Assembly: GCF_900167945.1 (NCBI RefSeq) | Contig: NZ_FUZA01000008.1 | Coordinates: 1 to 64,000 of the forward strand | Reading direction: 5' to 3' | From: Dyadobacter psychrophilus | GTDB lineage: Bacteria; Bacteroidota; Bacteroidia; Cytophagales; Spirosomataceae | Length of the DNA: 64,000 nt | Part shown: positions 23,725 to 33,000 of the stretch, one piece after another | How the letters are laid out: the number at the start of each line of letters is the position of its first letter | How positions within the stretch are numbered: the first letter of the stretch is position 1 | The notes under the pieces: model-generated | The model's database searches: none | The model's input: only the letters and a program-made list of their open reading frames with translations | Told to the model about the DNA's origin: nothing | Made by a program: the position numbers and the translations under genes

Positions 23725-23763
23725 CTTGTCCTGCGACATAGATACACGTTGTTCTACGACAAG
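23725..23763. promoter_or_regulatory. imperfect palindrome, possible Crp/Fnr operator
   Basis: CTTGTCCTGCGACA (23725-23738) and TGTTCTACGACAAG (23750-23763) are inverted with 10 of 14 positions paired and an 11-nt spacer. The right arm ends 5 bp before the ATG of the Crp/Fnr gene. Autoregulation is a guess. Confidence 0.3.
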
Positions 23764-23768
23764 ATTTG

Positions 23769-24374
23769 ATGAAAACCGCAGGTGAGATTAAACCATTGGA
23801 CCGGATACTGGAGGCTTCGCAGTTTATGCTGTCAGAAGAAGTGAAGGAGCGTTTTACAAAAAACCTGAAACGGTTTATTATTCCGAAAGGGCGGATTATG
23901 GTGGATCTCGGGCAGGTTAGCCCCAATCTTTACTTGATAGAAAAAGGCGTCATGCGCACTTATTATTTGCGCGGTTCAGAAGACATCACATCGCTGCTGG
24001 TTTCCGACGGGGACATTGTATGCATTGCGGAGAGCTTTCTGCTGCAACAATTGTCAAATGAGGTGCTCGAAACGCTGGAAGATACCATCGTATATGCAAT
24101 AGGGTACGACGCTTACCGTAAGCTGGTGGAAGAAGATGCTTATATGGCCGGGTTGGCTGTGAAATTGCTGGAACAGCACCTTATCAATTTCACCGACCGT
24201 GTCAAAGTTTTCAAGTATCTGTCTGTTGAACAGCGTATTGAGCATTATGTTAATCAACCATCCTCATTGTTCCGCCGCATTCCCGACCATTACATTGCGA
24301 CCTATTTGGGCACAACTGCCGCAACTTTCAGCCGGTGTTTGAAGACTATTAACTTTGACAAAAGCCGCAAATAA
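23769..24374 (+). CDS. Crp/Fnr-family transcriptional regulator
   Basis: Regulator of 201 residues (ATG 23769; the codon before it is a TTG). The cyclic-nucleotide-binding-like domain covers residues 30-140: FIIPKGRIMVDLGQVSPNLYLIEKGVMRTYY, SDGDIVCIAESFLLQQ, and the linking helix YMAGLAVKLLEQHLINFTDRV. The C-terminal part has a short HTH, HYIATYLGTTAATFSRCLKTI. The canonical cAMP phosphate-binding RxS is not evident, as in many Bacteroidota members, so the ligand is unknown. Its stop codon lies inside a strong terminator hairpin. Confidence 0.9.
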   Translation: MKTAGEIKPLDRILEASQFMLSEEVKERFTKNLKRFIIPKGRIMVDLGQVSPNLYLIEKGVMRTYYLRGSEDITSLLVSDGDIVCIAESFLLQQLSNEVLETLEDTIVYAIGYDAYRKLVEEDAYMAGLAVKLLEQHLINFTDRVKVFKYLSVEQRIEHYVNQPSSLFRRIPDHYIATYLGTTAATFSRCLKTINFDKSRK

Positions 24375-24397
24375 ACTTCTGTTTATTTGCGGCTTTT
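24360..24397. terminator. bidirectional terminator overlapping the Crp/Fnr stop codon
   Basis: A perfect 17-bp stem, AAAAGCCGCAAATAAAC (24360-24376) with GTTTATTTGCGGCTTTT (24381-24397) and a 4-nt loop. The left arm contains the TAA stop, and the symmetry also serves the converging gene at 24428. Confidence 0.85.
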
Positions 24398-24427
24398 GCA
24401 TTTTACACAATTAAAAAAACTCGATTC

Positions 24428-24898
24428 TTAACCAGCCTGCTCAACAGCTTTTGGCTTGCGGCCACGTGGTTTGCCGGTATAAGCTGGCTTTGGCTCGGAA
24501 CTGGCCAATGCTAATTCGTAGCCCACAACACCTTCTTCATAATTGAATGGTGTTGCTGTAAATGTATATTTCGTAGTATCATAAGCTACGCCGCCTTGTT
24601 TCAAAATAATGGCAAGCGGGATCACATATCCTCTGCCGCTTTTTACCAATTCGAATGAGTCCGTACCGTCCGAAGCAGGAATCAGATATACTGTATTGAT
24701 CTTTCTTTTTCCCTGGTCCGTTCCGATTTTGAATCGCGTAGATTCCGCTTCAATTCCCAATTCTTCAAGAGCAGCAACCGGAAGTACAATTTTACCTGTT
24801 GCAGAAATGTAACCGGATGGTTTAGGCTTTGATTTGGTCACCTCACTTTTTGGAAGATTCTCCTGAGGTGAAAAAAACTTAATTGATTTAGCTTTCAT
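24428..24898 (-). CDS. hypothetical protein with C-terminal AT-hook-like motif
   Basis: Cytoplasmic protein of 156 residues; no family recognised. The N-terminus has a short basic tail (KSEVTKSKPKPSGYI). The centre is a beta-rich domain (ATGKIVLPVAALEELGIEAE, FKIGTDQGKRKINTVYLIPA, RGYVIPLAIILKQGGVAYD). The C-terminus reads TGKPRGRKPKAVEQAG, where PRGRKP resembles an AT-hook, a motif that binds the minor groove of A+T-rich DNA. A nucleoid-associated or regulatory role is therefore possible but unproven. It is a single gene sharing a terminator with the Crp/Fnr regulator. Confidence 0.65.
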   Translation of the reverse strand: MKAKSIKFFSPQENLPKSEVTKSKPKPSGYISATGKIVLPVAALEELGIEAESTRFKIGTDQGKRKINTVYLIPASDGTDSFELVKSGRGYVIPLAIILKQGGVAYDTTKYTFTATPFNYEEGVVGYELALASSEPKPAYTGKPRGRKPKAVEQAG

Positions 24899-25064
24899 AA
24901 AATATGAATTAAAATTAGCAGTTATGTCGGGCGAAATTAATAATTATAATTCCCATAAAAAATTTAGCCCAAATAAACATGATCATTTCGGATGAAAAGA
25001 CCAATCCAATTAAATAAAAACTGAATTAAACTGCTTTCAACCAGTGATTGTAACCGCATTCTAT

Positions 25065-25988
25065 TTACTTCCTCTTTTTGAATTTGGGAGGTTGTACATA
25101 GAACTCAACTGTGGCTGCAAACCCGGAAGTACGTACGGGGACGGCACCTTCTATTAACCTGTTGGAGATGTTTTGCCGATACCCGCCAAATATTTCAACA
25201 CCCGCATAATTACCAATCTTCCGGTTATACGACATGCCCATATCAATGTCGACACGACGGCAAACCCCGAGTGCATCATCATTGAATTTTTGCAGATAAT
25301 AAGTCCTGCTCACGGCCTCAGACTTTAAGTAAATGATATCCGAAGGTGATATATTTTTCCTGAAAGCGATCTTCTTGGGAAGCATCATTTCCAGCCCTGA
25401 ATTATCGGAGAAATTGTAGTTAAAAATAAAAACCGGGAGGACTGTTACCCTGAAACTCTTATTCATCATTACACCCAATCCAACTTCCTTATTCATACTT
25501 TTCTTACGCAAAAAAGATGCAGACAATGTAAAGTTAACCGGAATTTCACGCCAATATAATCTTCCAAAATCACCACTTTTATTGACATGCGAAGTAAAAA
25601 TAAACCAGGAACTGCTATCCAGTTTAACCACGGAATTAAGATCCAGCGCGAACGTACGCAAATTCCAGCCCTCCATGTGGCTTACCGGGTTTTCACCAGT
25701 GCTTTTAAATTCAAGTTGCTCGGTGCGATAATTGGGACCCAGCAGCACAGTCACTTTTTTATTGTGGACCAGTGGCACCCAGGCGCGCATGAAATATTCT
25801 TCCTGTGTAAATCTTTTGGTATCGGTTCCGTTGAAGCGATATGTTTTGCCGGGGGCATGTGTGTTGCGGATGGTCAGCCATTTGGAAGGCGCCATCCCTT
25901 CAAGTCCGGGTTTAAGTGACTGGCACACAGCATGTGCGCTCAACAATGTGAGTATAACGAAAAATGGCCCGGGGCTGCGAAACTGCAT
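25065..25988 (-). CDS. outer-membrane protein, DUF6268-like
   Basis: Secreted protein of 307 residues with signal peptide SPGPFFVILTLLSAHAVCQS. The body has alternating polar/aromatic strands (VTVLLGPNYRTEQLEF, VNFTLSASFLRKKSMNKEVG, FRVTVLPVFIFNYNFS, YAGVEIFGGYRQNISNRLI) that indicate an outer-membrane barrel. The general order resembles the DUF6268 family, but the match is from memory and weak. It ends in a basic tail KFKKRK after the last strand, which is unusual for a barrel. It is monocistronic, with 166 bp of A+T-rich DNA beyond its stop. Confidence 0.6.
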   Translation of the reverse strand: MQFRSPGPFFVILTLLSAHAVCQSLKPGLEGMAPSKWLTIRNTHAPGKTYRFNGTDTKRFTQEEYFMRAWVPLVHNKKVTVLLGPNYRTEQLEFKSTGENPVSHMEGWNLRTFALDLNSVVKLDSSSWFIFTSHVNKSGDFGRLYWREIPVNFTLSASFLRKKSMNKEVGLGVMMNKSFRVTVLPVFIFNYNFSDNSGLEMMLPKKIAFRKNISPSDIIYLKSEAVSRTYYLQKFNDDALGVCRRVDIDMGMSYNRKIGNYAGVEIFGGYRQNISNRLIEGAVPVRTSGFAATVEFYVQPPKFKKRK

Positions 25989-26427
25989 ATATTACACTTG
26001 AAAAGGTCTACTGGTACGCGTATGCACACTCATTTGGTCAATGGAAATCCTGAAATACATTCCACATCCCGGCACTAAATCACTTGTTATGAGCAGGTAA
26101 CGAAATTGGATTTCCAATAAGTTCCAACGAAAAAAGCGGGCATATATATACGTCGTACTATCAAATTAGGGTCATAAATTTTTTCTCATCAAAGTACACT
26201 TCAATAAAGTTTTATTTACATTTGTTCATATAAAATGTAACTGCGCGAATACAGACACATTGTGTGTTCCGCAAATGTGATTACGGCATTTCATTTTTAT
26301 AGTCTCCGTTCATGAATCTTCGGATTCACCAGCATTAATACTCAGCTCTCTTCAAGTCATCATTTTAACAAATGGACGAAATCCGGCCGTTTCACAATTC
26401 CTGTTCGCACATTAAAATCGAGAAAAA
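25989..26427. other. divergent intergenic region, A+T-rich
   Basis: Region of 439 bp between a minus-strand barrel gene and a plus-strand T9SS cargo gene. It has a TATATATA tract near 26142 and no frame, hairpin or convincing promoter that I can support. Confidence 0.4.
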
Positions 26428-28374
26428 ATGATCAAGATCTGTACACTACTATTAACACTTTTAATCTGTCCGACTTGTTTTGCACAATGGAGCGCTCAAC
26501 ACGATGTAAATAATTTAATTTGTAGCACACCCTTGTACCAAGGTGCGATCAGTCAGTCGGATCCTGAAATAATCAGCGATGGTGACGGCGGTGCAATCAT
26601 TGCGTGGATCGACTACCGGGACAGAGGTTCCCATATTTACGCGCAACGGATTGACAAGGATGGAATTATTAAATGGCAAAACAATGGAGTGCCCATTTGT
26701 ACTGCGCCGATGATGAATGCGAGTTTAAGTGGTTTGCAGCTGGCTGTTGACGGCAGTGGTGGAGCAATCATAACATGGAGCGACGAAAGAAATTACAATG
26801 GTCCACCGGCCCACATTCCGACCGGTGACATTTATGCACAACACATTAATGCAACCGGTGAAGTGCAATGGAAGAAAGACGGAGTAGTCATCAGCGATGC
26901 GGAAAATACACAATCTTCCCCGTTTATTGTAAGTGACAGTCAAGGGGGTGCTTTTATTACATGGCGAGATGATGATAGAAGCACAAATTATAGTGTTTAC
27001 GGACAACACATTAACGCTTCTGGAACTGCCTTATGGACCACGAACGGTATACTGATAACTTCCTCGCCTAATTTTCATACTGTACATCCGCTGATGGGCG
27101 ACGGAAACGGCGGTATCATCGTATCCTGGACTCAGAGAGGAATCAGCGTTCATCAAAACTACGTATTTGCCCAACGTATAAATTCTTCTGGAGCTGCAGT
27201 ATGGCCAGCAGGTGGTGTCCAGGCTGTGTCTCCCACATTTTACCCAGTACAACCAGATTTTATGAGTGATGGACTTGGAGGGTTTTTCCTGACCTGGTCT
27301 AAAACTTTGAACCAGTCCTTTGTTACTCACATTTTTGCACAACATGTTTTAGGTAACGGAACACTTGCAAAGCCAGATGCAATTACTATTTGTAGCGCAC
27401 CTGTGGGGCACAGGGATCCAGTGCTTGTGAGCGACGATAACGGAGGTGCAATCATCGCCTGGCTGGACGGAAGGTCCGGTGATGGATCTACAAATTACAG
27501 TATTTATGCACAGCGTATCAATGCTGCGGGAGATGCGATATGGGCAGTAAATGGAGTGAATGTTTCTTTACGCAAGGGCTATCTTAGTCTTCCAAAAATT
27601 GTGCGTGATGGCAAAAGTGGTGCTATTATCATTTATAATGAAGACGACCCGTTTGGCATTCGTGGTGTACACATGCAAAATGTATCCAGTACAGGGCAGC
27701 CTTTATGGAATTCACTTCCTATTGCGGAATATAGAAGAAATTTTCAGTCAATGGCTATGATCAGTAACGACGATAACGGAGCAATTGTAACTTGGCTGGA
27801 TGGACGGAAAAACGCTCCGGGAATATATGCTACCCGAATTTTGGAAAACGGCACCCTTCCAGTTACGCTTGTATCATTTAAAGGAGAAACTGAGAGTGGC
27901 CATTCAAAATTGACCTGGGAAACTTCTTCTGAAACAAATAATAAAGGGTTTGAGATTGAAAGAAGTATTGACGGAAGAAATTTCAAAAAGATTGGTTACG
28001 TTGAAGGAAATGGCACGACCTCTAATGAAAGTAAATCGTATCGCTTTATAGATTCGGAGCCTTTACGTGGCAAAAATTATTACAGATTAAAGCAGTTGGA
28101 TTGGGATGGAAAATTTGAACATTCTTCAATTGTATTTATTCAACATCCAATTCAGGAAACGTCAAAACTATATCCTAATCCCGTTTCAAACATACTCTTG
28201 GTGAACACGCTGGATTTTAAAGGTGAGATTTCAATTATCGATGTAATGGGCCGTGTTGTAGAGAAAGTTTCTGCAACAACAAACGAAACAAACCTGAATG
28301 TAGGTAATCTTTCACCCGGCTTGTATCTCTGCCGATTTGGAAATACAACACAGCAGTTTGTTAAAATAAAATGA
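26428..28374 (+). CDS. secreted repeat protein with type IX secretion sorting tail
   Basis: Secreted protein of 648 residues. After signal peptide IKICTLLLTLLICPTCFAQ come about eight repeats of roughly 50-60 residues built around DGDGGAIIAWIDYRD and IYAQRIDKDG-type strands, probably a beta-propeller. A fibronectin-like stretch (LPVTLVSFKGETESGHSKLTWETSSETNNKGFEIERS) follows. The last 75 residues, from LYPNPVSNILLV to FVKIK, are a classic type A sorting domain for T9SS export. Function of the propeller is not known. It is monocistronic, and its stop codon begins a terminator. Confidence 0.85.
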   Translation: MIKICTLLLTLLICPTCFAQWSAQHDVNNLICSTPLYQGAISQSDPEIISDGDGGAIIAWIDYRDRGSHIYAQRIDKDGIIKWQNNGVPICTAPMMNASLSGLQLAVDGSGGAIITWSDERNYNGPPAHIPTGDIYAQHINATGEVQWKKDGVVISDAENTQSSPFIVSDSQGGAFITWRDDDRSTNYSVYGQHINASGTALWTTNGILITSSPNFHTVHPLMGDGNGGIIVSWTQRGISVHQNYVFAQRINSSGAAVWPAGGVQAVSPTFYPVQPDFMSDGLGGFFLTWSKTLNQSFVTHIFAQHVLGNGTLAKPDAITICSAPVGHRDPVLVSDDNGGAIIAWLDGRSGDGSTNYSIYAQRINAAGDAIWAVNGVNVSLRKGYLSLPKIVRDGKSGAIIIYNEDDPFGIRGVHMQNVSSTGQPLWNSLPIAEYRRNFQSMAMISNDDNGAIVTWLDGRKNAPGIYATRILENGTLPVTLVSFKGETESGHSKLTWETSSETNNKGFEIERSIDGRNFKKIGYVEGNGTTSNESKSYRFIDSEPLRGKNYYRLKQLDWDGKFEHSSIVFIQHPIQETSKLYPNPVSNILLVNTLDFKGEISIIDVMGRVVEKVSATTNETNLNVGNLSPGLYLCRFGNTTQQFVKIK

Positions 28375-28401
28375 GCCGGATAATCGGTGATTATCCAGCT
28401 C
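28373..28401. terminator. terminator between converging genes
   Basis: GAGCCGGATAATC (28373-28385) pairs with GATTATCCAGCTC (28389-28401), 12 of 13 positions, loop of 3 nt. It starts inside the TGA of the upstream gene. A T-tract is weak on the plus side. Confidence 0.6.
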
Positions 28402-28428
28402 AGATTCAGTTCGTATGTAAACGACAAT

Positions 28429-29277
28429 TTATTTAATGTCCTCGTATTTTCCCTGATTCAGATCGCCGGTTTCAAAGCCTTTTTTGAACCAATACATTCT
28501 TTGTTGTGAGCTTCCGTGCGTAAACGCGTCAGGCACCACGTAACCTTGCGATTCCTTCTGGAGTTTATCGTCACCGATTGCGTTAGCGGCAGTCAATGCA
28601 GCTTCCAGATCACCCGGTTCGAGGATATTGCTCATCTGCTGGGCATGGTTTGCCCAAACGCCCGCCAGAAAGTCGGCTTGCAATTCAAGCTTTACGGACA
28701 ACTTGTTGTATTCTTCCTTACTGATCCTGCCGCGCTGTTCTTGCAACTGGCCTGAAATGCCCATCAAATTTTGCACATGATGCCCCACCTCGTGCGCGAC
28801 CACATATGCGACGGCAAAATCACCGGGCGCCTTGAACCTGTCGCGCAGTTCATTACAAAAGTCGAGATCAATGTACACCTTCTGATCCGCAGGGCAGTAA
28901 AAAGGTCCCATAGCGGAAGACGCGCCTCCGCAAGCACTTTGCGTGGCATCTTCAAATATCTGAAGCTTCGGTTTTTCGTACTGGGCATCATTGGCCGTGT
29001 AAATATCTGACCAAACGTCTTCAGTACTGCCTAGGACCGCAGACACGAAATCGGCTGTCTTGTCATCAGGACGCGGACCGGGAGGACGGGTTTGTGCAGG
29101 TTGTTGCGTTTCCGTTCCTTGTAAATTGCCCAAAATCTCACCAGGGTCCTGTCCAGTTAACAAGCCGATCGCGAGTACGATGATCATTCCAATGCCACCA
29201 ATCGCAACTTTACCACCGCCAGACATTCCCCGGCGGTCTTCTACATTTCCACTTCTTCGTAAATCCTGCCAACGCAT
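28429..29277 (-). CDS. ypfJ: neutral zinc metallopeptidase (YpfJ family)
   Basis: Membrane-anchored metallopeptidase-like protein of 282 residues (PF04228). The N-terminus MRWQDLRRSGNVEDRRG is the family hallmark, followed by a single membrane span at 24-41 and a Pro/Gln-rich linker. The catalytic segment VVAHEVGHHVQN supplies HEXXH (His162, Glu163, His166), and LELQADFLAGVWANHAQ gives the third ligand region. Substrate is unknown in any organism. A Cys pair (SACGGASSAMGPFYC) is also conserved in the family. It is a stand-alone gene. Confidence 0.93.
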   Translation of the reverse strand: MRWQDLRRSGNVEDRRGMSGGGKVAIGGIGMIIVLAIGLLTGQDPGEILGNLQGTETQQPAQTRPPGPRPDDKTADFVSAVLGSTEDVWSDIYTANDAQYEKPKLQIFEDATQSACGGASSAMGPFYCPADQKVYIDLDFCNELRDRFKAPGDFAVAYVVAHEVGHHVQNLMGISGQLQEQRGRISKEEYNKLSVKLELQADFLAGVWANHAQQMSNILEPGDLEAALTAANAIGDDKLQKESQGYVVPDAFTHGSSQQRMYWFKKGFETGDLNQGKYEDIK

Positions 29278-29380
29278 ATTTTCAGATGTTTAGATGTTAT
29301 CAAGTGAATAAAAACCATGCCAATATACGTCACTGATAATTATTGTATAAGTTTAGCTCACAAAAACAAAACAGCCGACA

Positions 29381-29959
29381 ATGAACCAGGAAATTAACCA
29401 CCCATTACCCGAAGCTTACACAGCGATTGACAATGCCACAAAAGCATCCGGTTTTACAATGGCCTCGGACATTCAGACTTGCTCACTACTTAAAACACTA
29501 GCGGCTGCAAAGCCAGCGGGCAAATTTCTGGAACTGGGAACCGGCACCGGATTATCAACAGCCTGGATACTGGACGGTATGGACAATGCCTCTACATTGG
29601 TCTCCATTGATAATGAAGCGGAATTTCTGGCTATCGCCAAGGATCATCTGGGGCAGGATTCCCGGCTTACACTAACATTAACCGACGGTGGCGAATGGGT
29701 GGAAAATAATCTTACGGAAAAGTTTGACTACATTTTTGCCGACACCTGGCATGGCAAATACTTAATGCTGGACGAAGTGCTGGAAATGCTAAATAAGGGC
29801 GCCTACTACATTATCGACGACATGCTCCCGCAGCCCAACTGGCCCGAAGGTCATGATCTGAAAGCGATAAAACTTATTGAAGATCTGGAAAAAAGAACGG
29901 ATCTGGTTTTGACGAAACAGGTTTGGGCCACCGGGATTGTGATTGCGGTGAAGGTGTGA
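29381..29959 (+). CDS. class I SAM-dependent O-methyltransferase
   Basis: Methyltransferase of 192 residues. The SAM-binding glycine loop is FLELGTGTGLSTAWIL (about residues 46-61), followed by the acidic ribose ligand in VSIDNEAEF and the motif FDYIFADTWHGKY, where the Asp coordinates a metal in catechol-type enzymes. MLNKGAYYIIDDMLPQPNWP completes the fold. It resembles the O-methyltransferase family PF01596/PF13578. The substrate is not predictable. The gene ends at a strong terminator facing the giant FG-GAP gene. Confidence 0.87.
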   Translation: MNQEINHPLPEAYTAIDNATKASGFTMASDIQTCSLLKTLAAAKPAGKFLELGTGTGLSTAWILDGMDNASTLVSIDNEAEFLAIAKDHLGQDSRLTLTLTDGGEWVENNLTEKFDYIFADTWHGKYLMLDEVLEMLNKGAYYIIDDMLPQPNWPEGHDLKAIKLIEDLEKRTDLVLTKQVWATGIVIAVKV

Positions 29960-29962
29960 ATG

Positions 29963-30010
29963 AAAATCGCCGATTTTACATCTTATCAACAATGTAAAAT
30001 CGGCGATTTT
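29963..30010. terminator. bidirectional terminator
   Basis: A perfect 19-bp stem, AAAATCGCCGATTTTACAT (29963-29981) with its complement at 29992-30010 and a 10-nt loop, flanked by A and T tracts. It serves both converging genes. Confidence 0.88.
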
Positions 30011-30023
30011 GTTTGTTAGAATG

Positions 30024-33000
30024 TTATTTCTTGATAATGTGAAAGGACTTGTCTTTCAGCTTAATCAAATAATTGCCAGGAATTAATGGACTGACATCCA
30101 TTGTCTTGATCCCGTTTTCGTCAGCCTTTCGAAGCACCTCGTTTCCAGAAACGTCGTAAATGGAGATCTCCGTGTTCAAAGTTTCAGAGTCTATATTCAG
30201 TGTGTTAGTCACTGGATTAGGAAAAAGGCCCGTCGGTTTTCCTTCAAATTTAACTGACTTGATTGAGCTGTACGCGAACGTTTTGTCCTTATCAATCATT
30301 TTCAGGCGATAGTAATTTGCTCCTGTTTGGGGTTTAAAATCGATAAAGCTATACGAGTTTGCCTTTTTGCTATCGCCGGCAGAATAAACAGATCCGATTT
30401 TTTCCCAGGCTTTGGCATCATTGCTACGCTGCAATTCAAAATAATCACTGTTCATTTCGGACGCCGTCTCCCATGTCAAGTCCACTTGCTTTTCATTGGC
30501 TTTCGCTTCAAACCTGACTAGCTCAACAGGCAATGTGCTCGGATCCGCAAGAATGGGGGCATCGGCGTAGCGCCACGGACCGTAAACTTGCCCGGTGATC
30601 GCTAATACAGGACTAAATCTTACACGCGCTCTGATTTTGTTCAGGAAGTCTGTTTTGTCAACCAAGCTTTTCAATTCCACCTCGGTAGTCAGTAAATCCG
30701 TCAAATTTCCCTGTCCCGTTGATTGCGTACTATTTGTAATAGGACTCGCATGCGAAAAGCTTTGACCCTGGCCAATGATTTCCCAAACCACCTTACCCTT
30801 ATTACGTCCCAAAAAGGACTTTGCATACAACCCAACTCCAAAGTCATCCTTTCCCAGATTGTCTTTGCTTATGCTTGTTGAAAGATCGCTGTTGTAAAGG
30901 TTGAGGTTTCCTCTGACGGCACGGTCATTATTTACACTGATGCCATCGCCATTGCCATGATAGATGAATGCCCGCCCTGTTCCTGAAAATTGATTAGCAC
31001 CAGCAATCACATCCTCAATTCCATCAGCGTTAACATCTCCGGCTGAGGATACTGAATAGCCCATGCCAGAATTTATATGGTTTCCACCAATTATAGCAGC
31101 AACAGAAGTGATAACACCATTTTCAGAGCCATGATATACGAGCACCGCACCTTCTTTACCCTGGTCATCCGTATAAGCTGGTGATCCGACAAGAATGTCA
31201 TTATAACCATCCCCATTAACATCCGCCGAGCCAACAGAAGCACCCATTAATGCATCTGCCTGATTACTTTCGATAATTGTTGGTGTGAGCTTTTGAATCC
31301 CTAATGAGGCACCATAATATATCGCAACTGCTCCCTCATTAGCTTCGCCATTGCTGTTATTCTTAAGACCGACAATTACGTCAGAGAAGCCATCGCCGTT
31401 GATATCCCCTGCGCCAGCCACATCCCACCCCATTAATGCTTTCGTTTTATTCAAATCCAGAATAGTTCCTGAGTTCCCCAAACCATCTTCGCCTCCATAA
31501 TAGACAAATGCAGCTCCCTCCTCTTGAGTATTTGCACTACCATTAAATTTAAAAGAACCAATGATGACATCATCATAGCCGTCACCATTAATGTCTCCTG
31601 CCGAAGAAACAGCGCTACCAAATTCAGATCCAAATTGACTTCCCAATTGAAAATATGCTACGCCATTTTTGATACCAGTTTTTGATCCATAAGAAGCCAT
31701 AAAAGCACCAACGTTTGGTTTTAAATAAGTACCATAGGAAGGTACTCCAATCACGATATCGTCAAAGCCGTCTGCATTTAAATCTCCCGCACCACTAACT
31801 GACCACCCAACTCGTGCTCCTTGCGTTAGATTATATTGAATGTTCGTTATTGCTACTGACAGACCATTAGGCGAACCATAATATATAAATCCGGCCCCAC
31901 AATCAGTGACCCCTTTTAAATCATAAAGAGGCGCTCCAATAATCACGTCACCATATCCATCGCTATTCACATCACCAGCAGCCGCAACGGAGTGGCCAAA
32001 GTTAGCCAAAGCCTGTCCCATTGATATTATCAACATTGTACTTAGATCTACGCCCATCCCGTCTGATCGGTAAAGAAAGGCGGCACCTTCATCGTTAGCA
32101 CCATTGTCATAAAAAGGTGCACCCACAATCACATCATCATATCCATCTCCATTCACATCCCCCGCGCCCGAAACAGAATAGCCAAGATCAGCACCTGCTT
32201 GATTAGCTATAATCTGCACGCTAAAATTTGTTTCAACACTTGCGGCAGATCCATGGAAGACAAGTGCAATTCCATCGTCATTTGTCACTTGATTGTAAGA
32301 CGGCGCCCCGACAATAATATCACTAAAACCATCACCATTCACATCACCTGCGCTAGCGACGGAAGTTCCTAGTTCGGCTTCGGCTTGACTGCTGGTCACG
32401 AAAGATTTTGCCGGTAAACTTCCCGTTATTGAACCGAAATAAACATGCGCCCAACCTTCTTGCACATTTCCAGCGTTATCCCTACCAGGCTCTCCGACAA
32501 TCACATCACTAAATCCATCGCCATTTACGTCACCAGCACAAGCGACTGAAGAACCAAAAGCGCCTCCGGCTTGGCCGCCTTCCATGAGCGTTTTTGCCTG
32601 ATTTTGAATTCCTATTCCTTGCGAAGAGGCAAGATGGATACTTACGGCGCCTTCCTGGTTCTGTCCATTTGCATAATTCGGCGAGCCAATTATTACGTCG
32701 CTATATCCGTCCCCATTCAAATCGCCCGCACTACTTACTGAATAACCAAATTTTGAACCTTCTTGCTGCCCAAACAATGTCATTGCAGGACTATGCACGA
32801 TACCCGAGCTTGCGCCAGAATAAATAAATGCCGCACCCAGGTTAGGCGAAAATAGGTTGTCGTAAAAATATGCTCCGACAATGAGGTCGCTAAAACCATC
32901 ACCATTAACATCTCCTGCACAAGCTACCGATTGTCCATAATATGAAGATGCCTGATTTGATTCTAATGTATCAGACGGGGTGCTTGAGATTCCTGATTGT

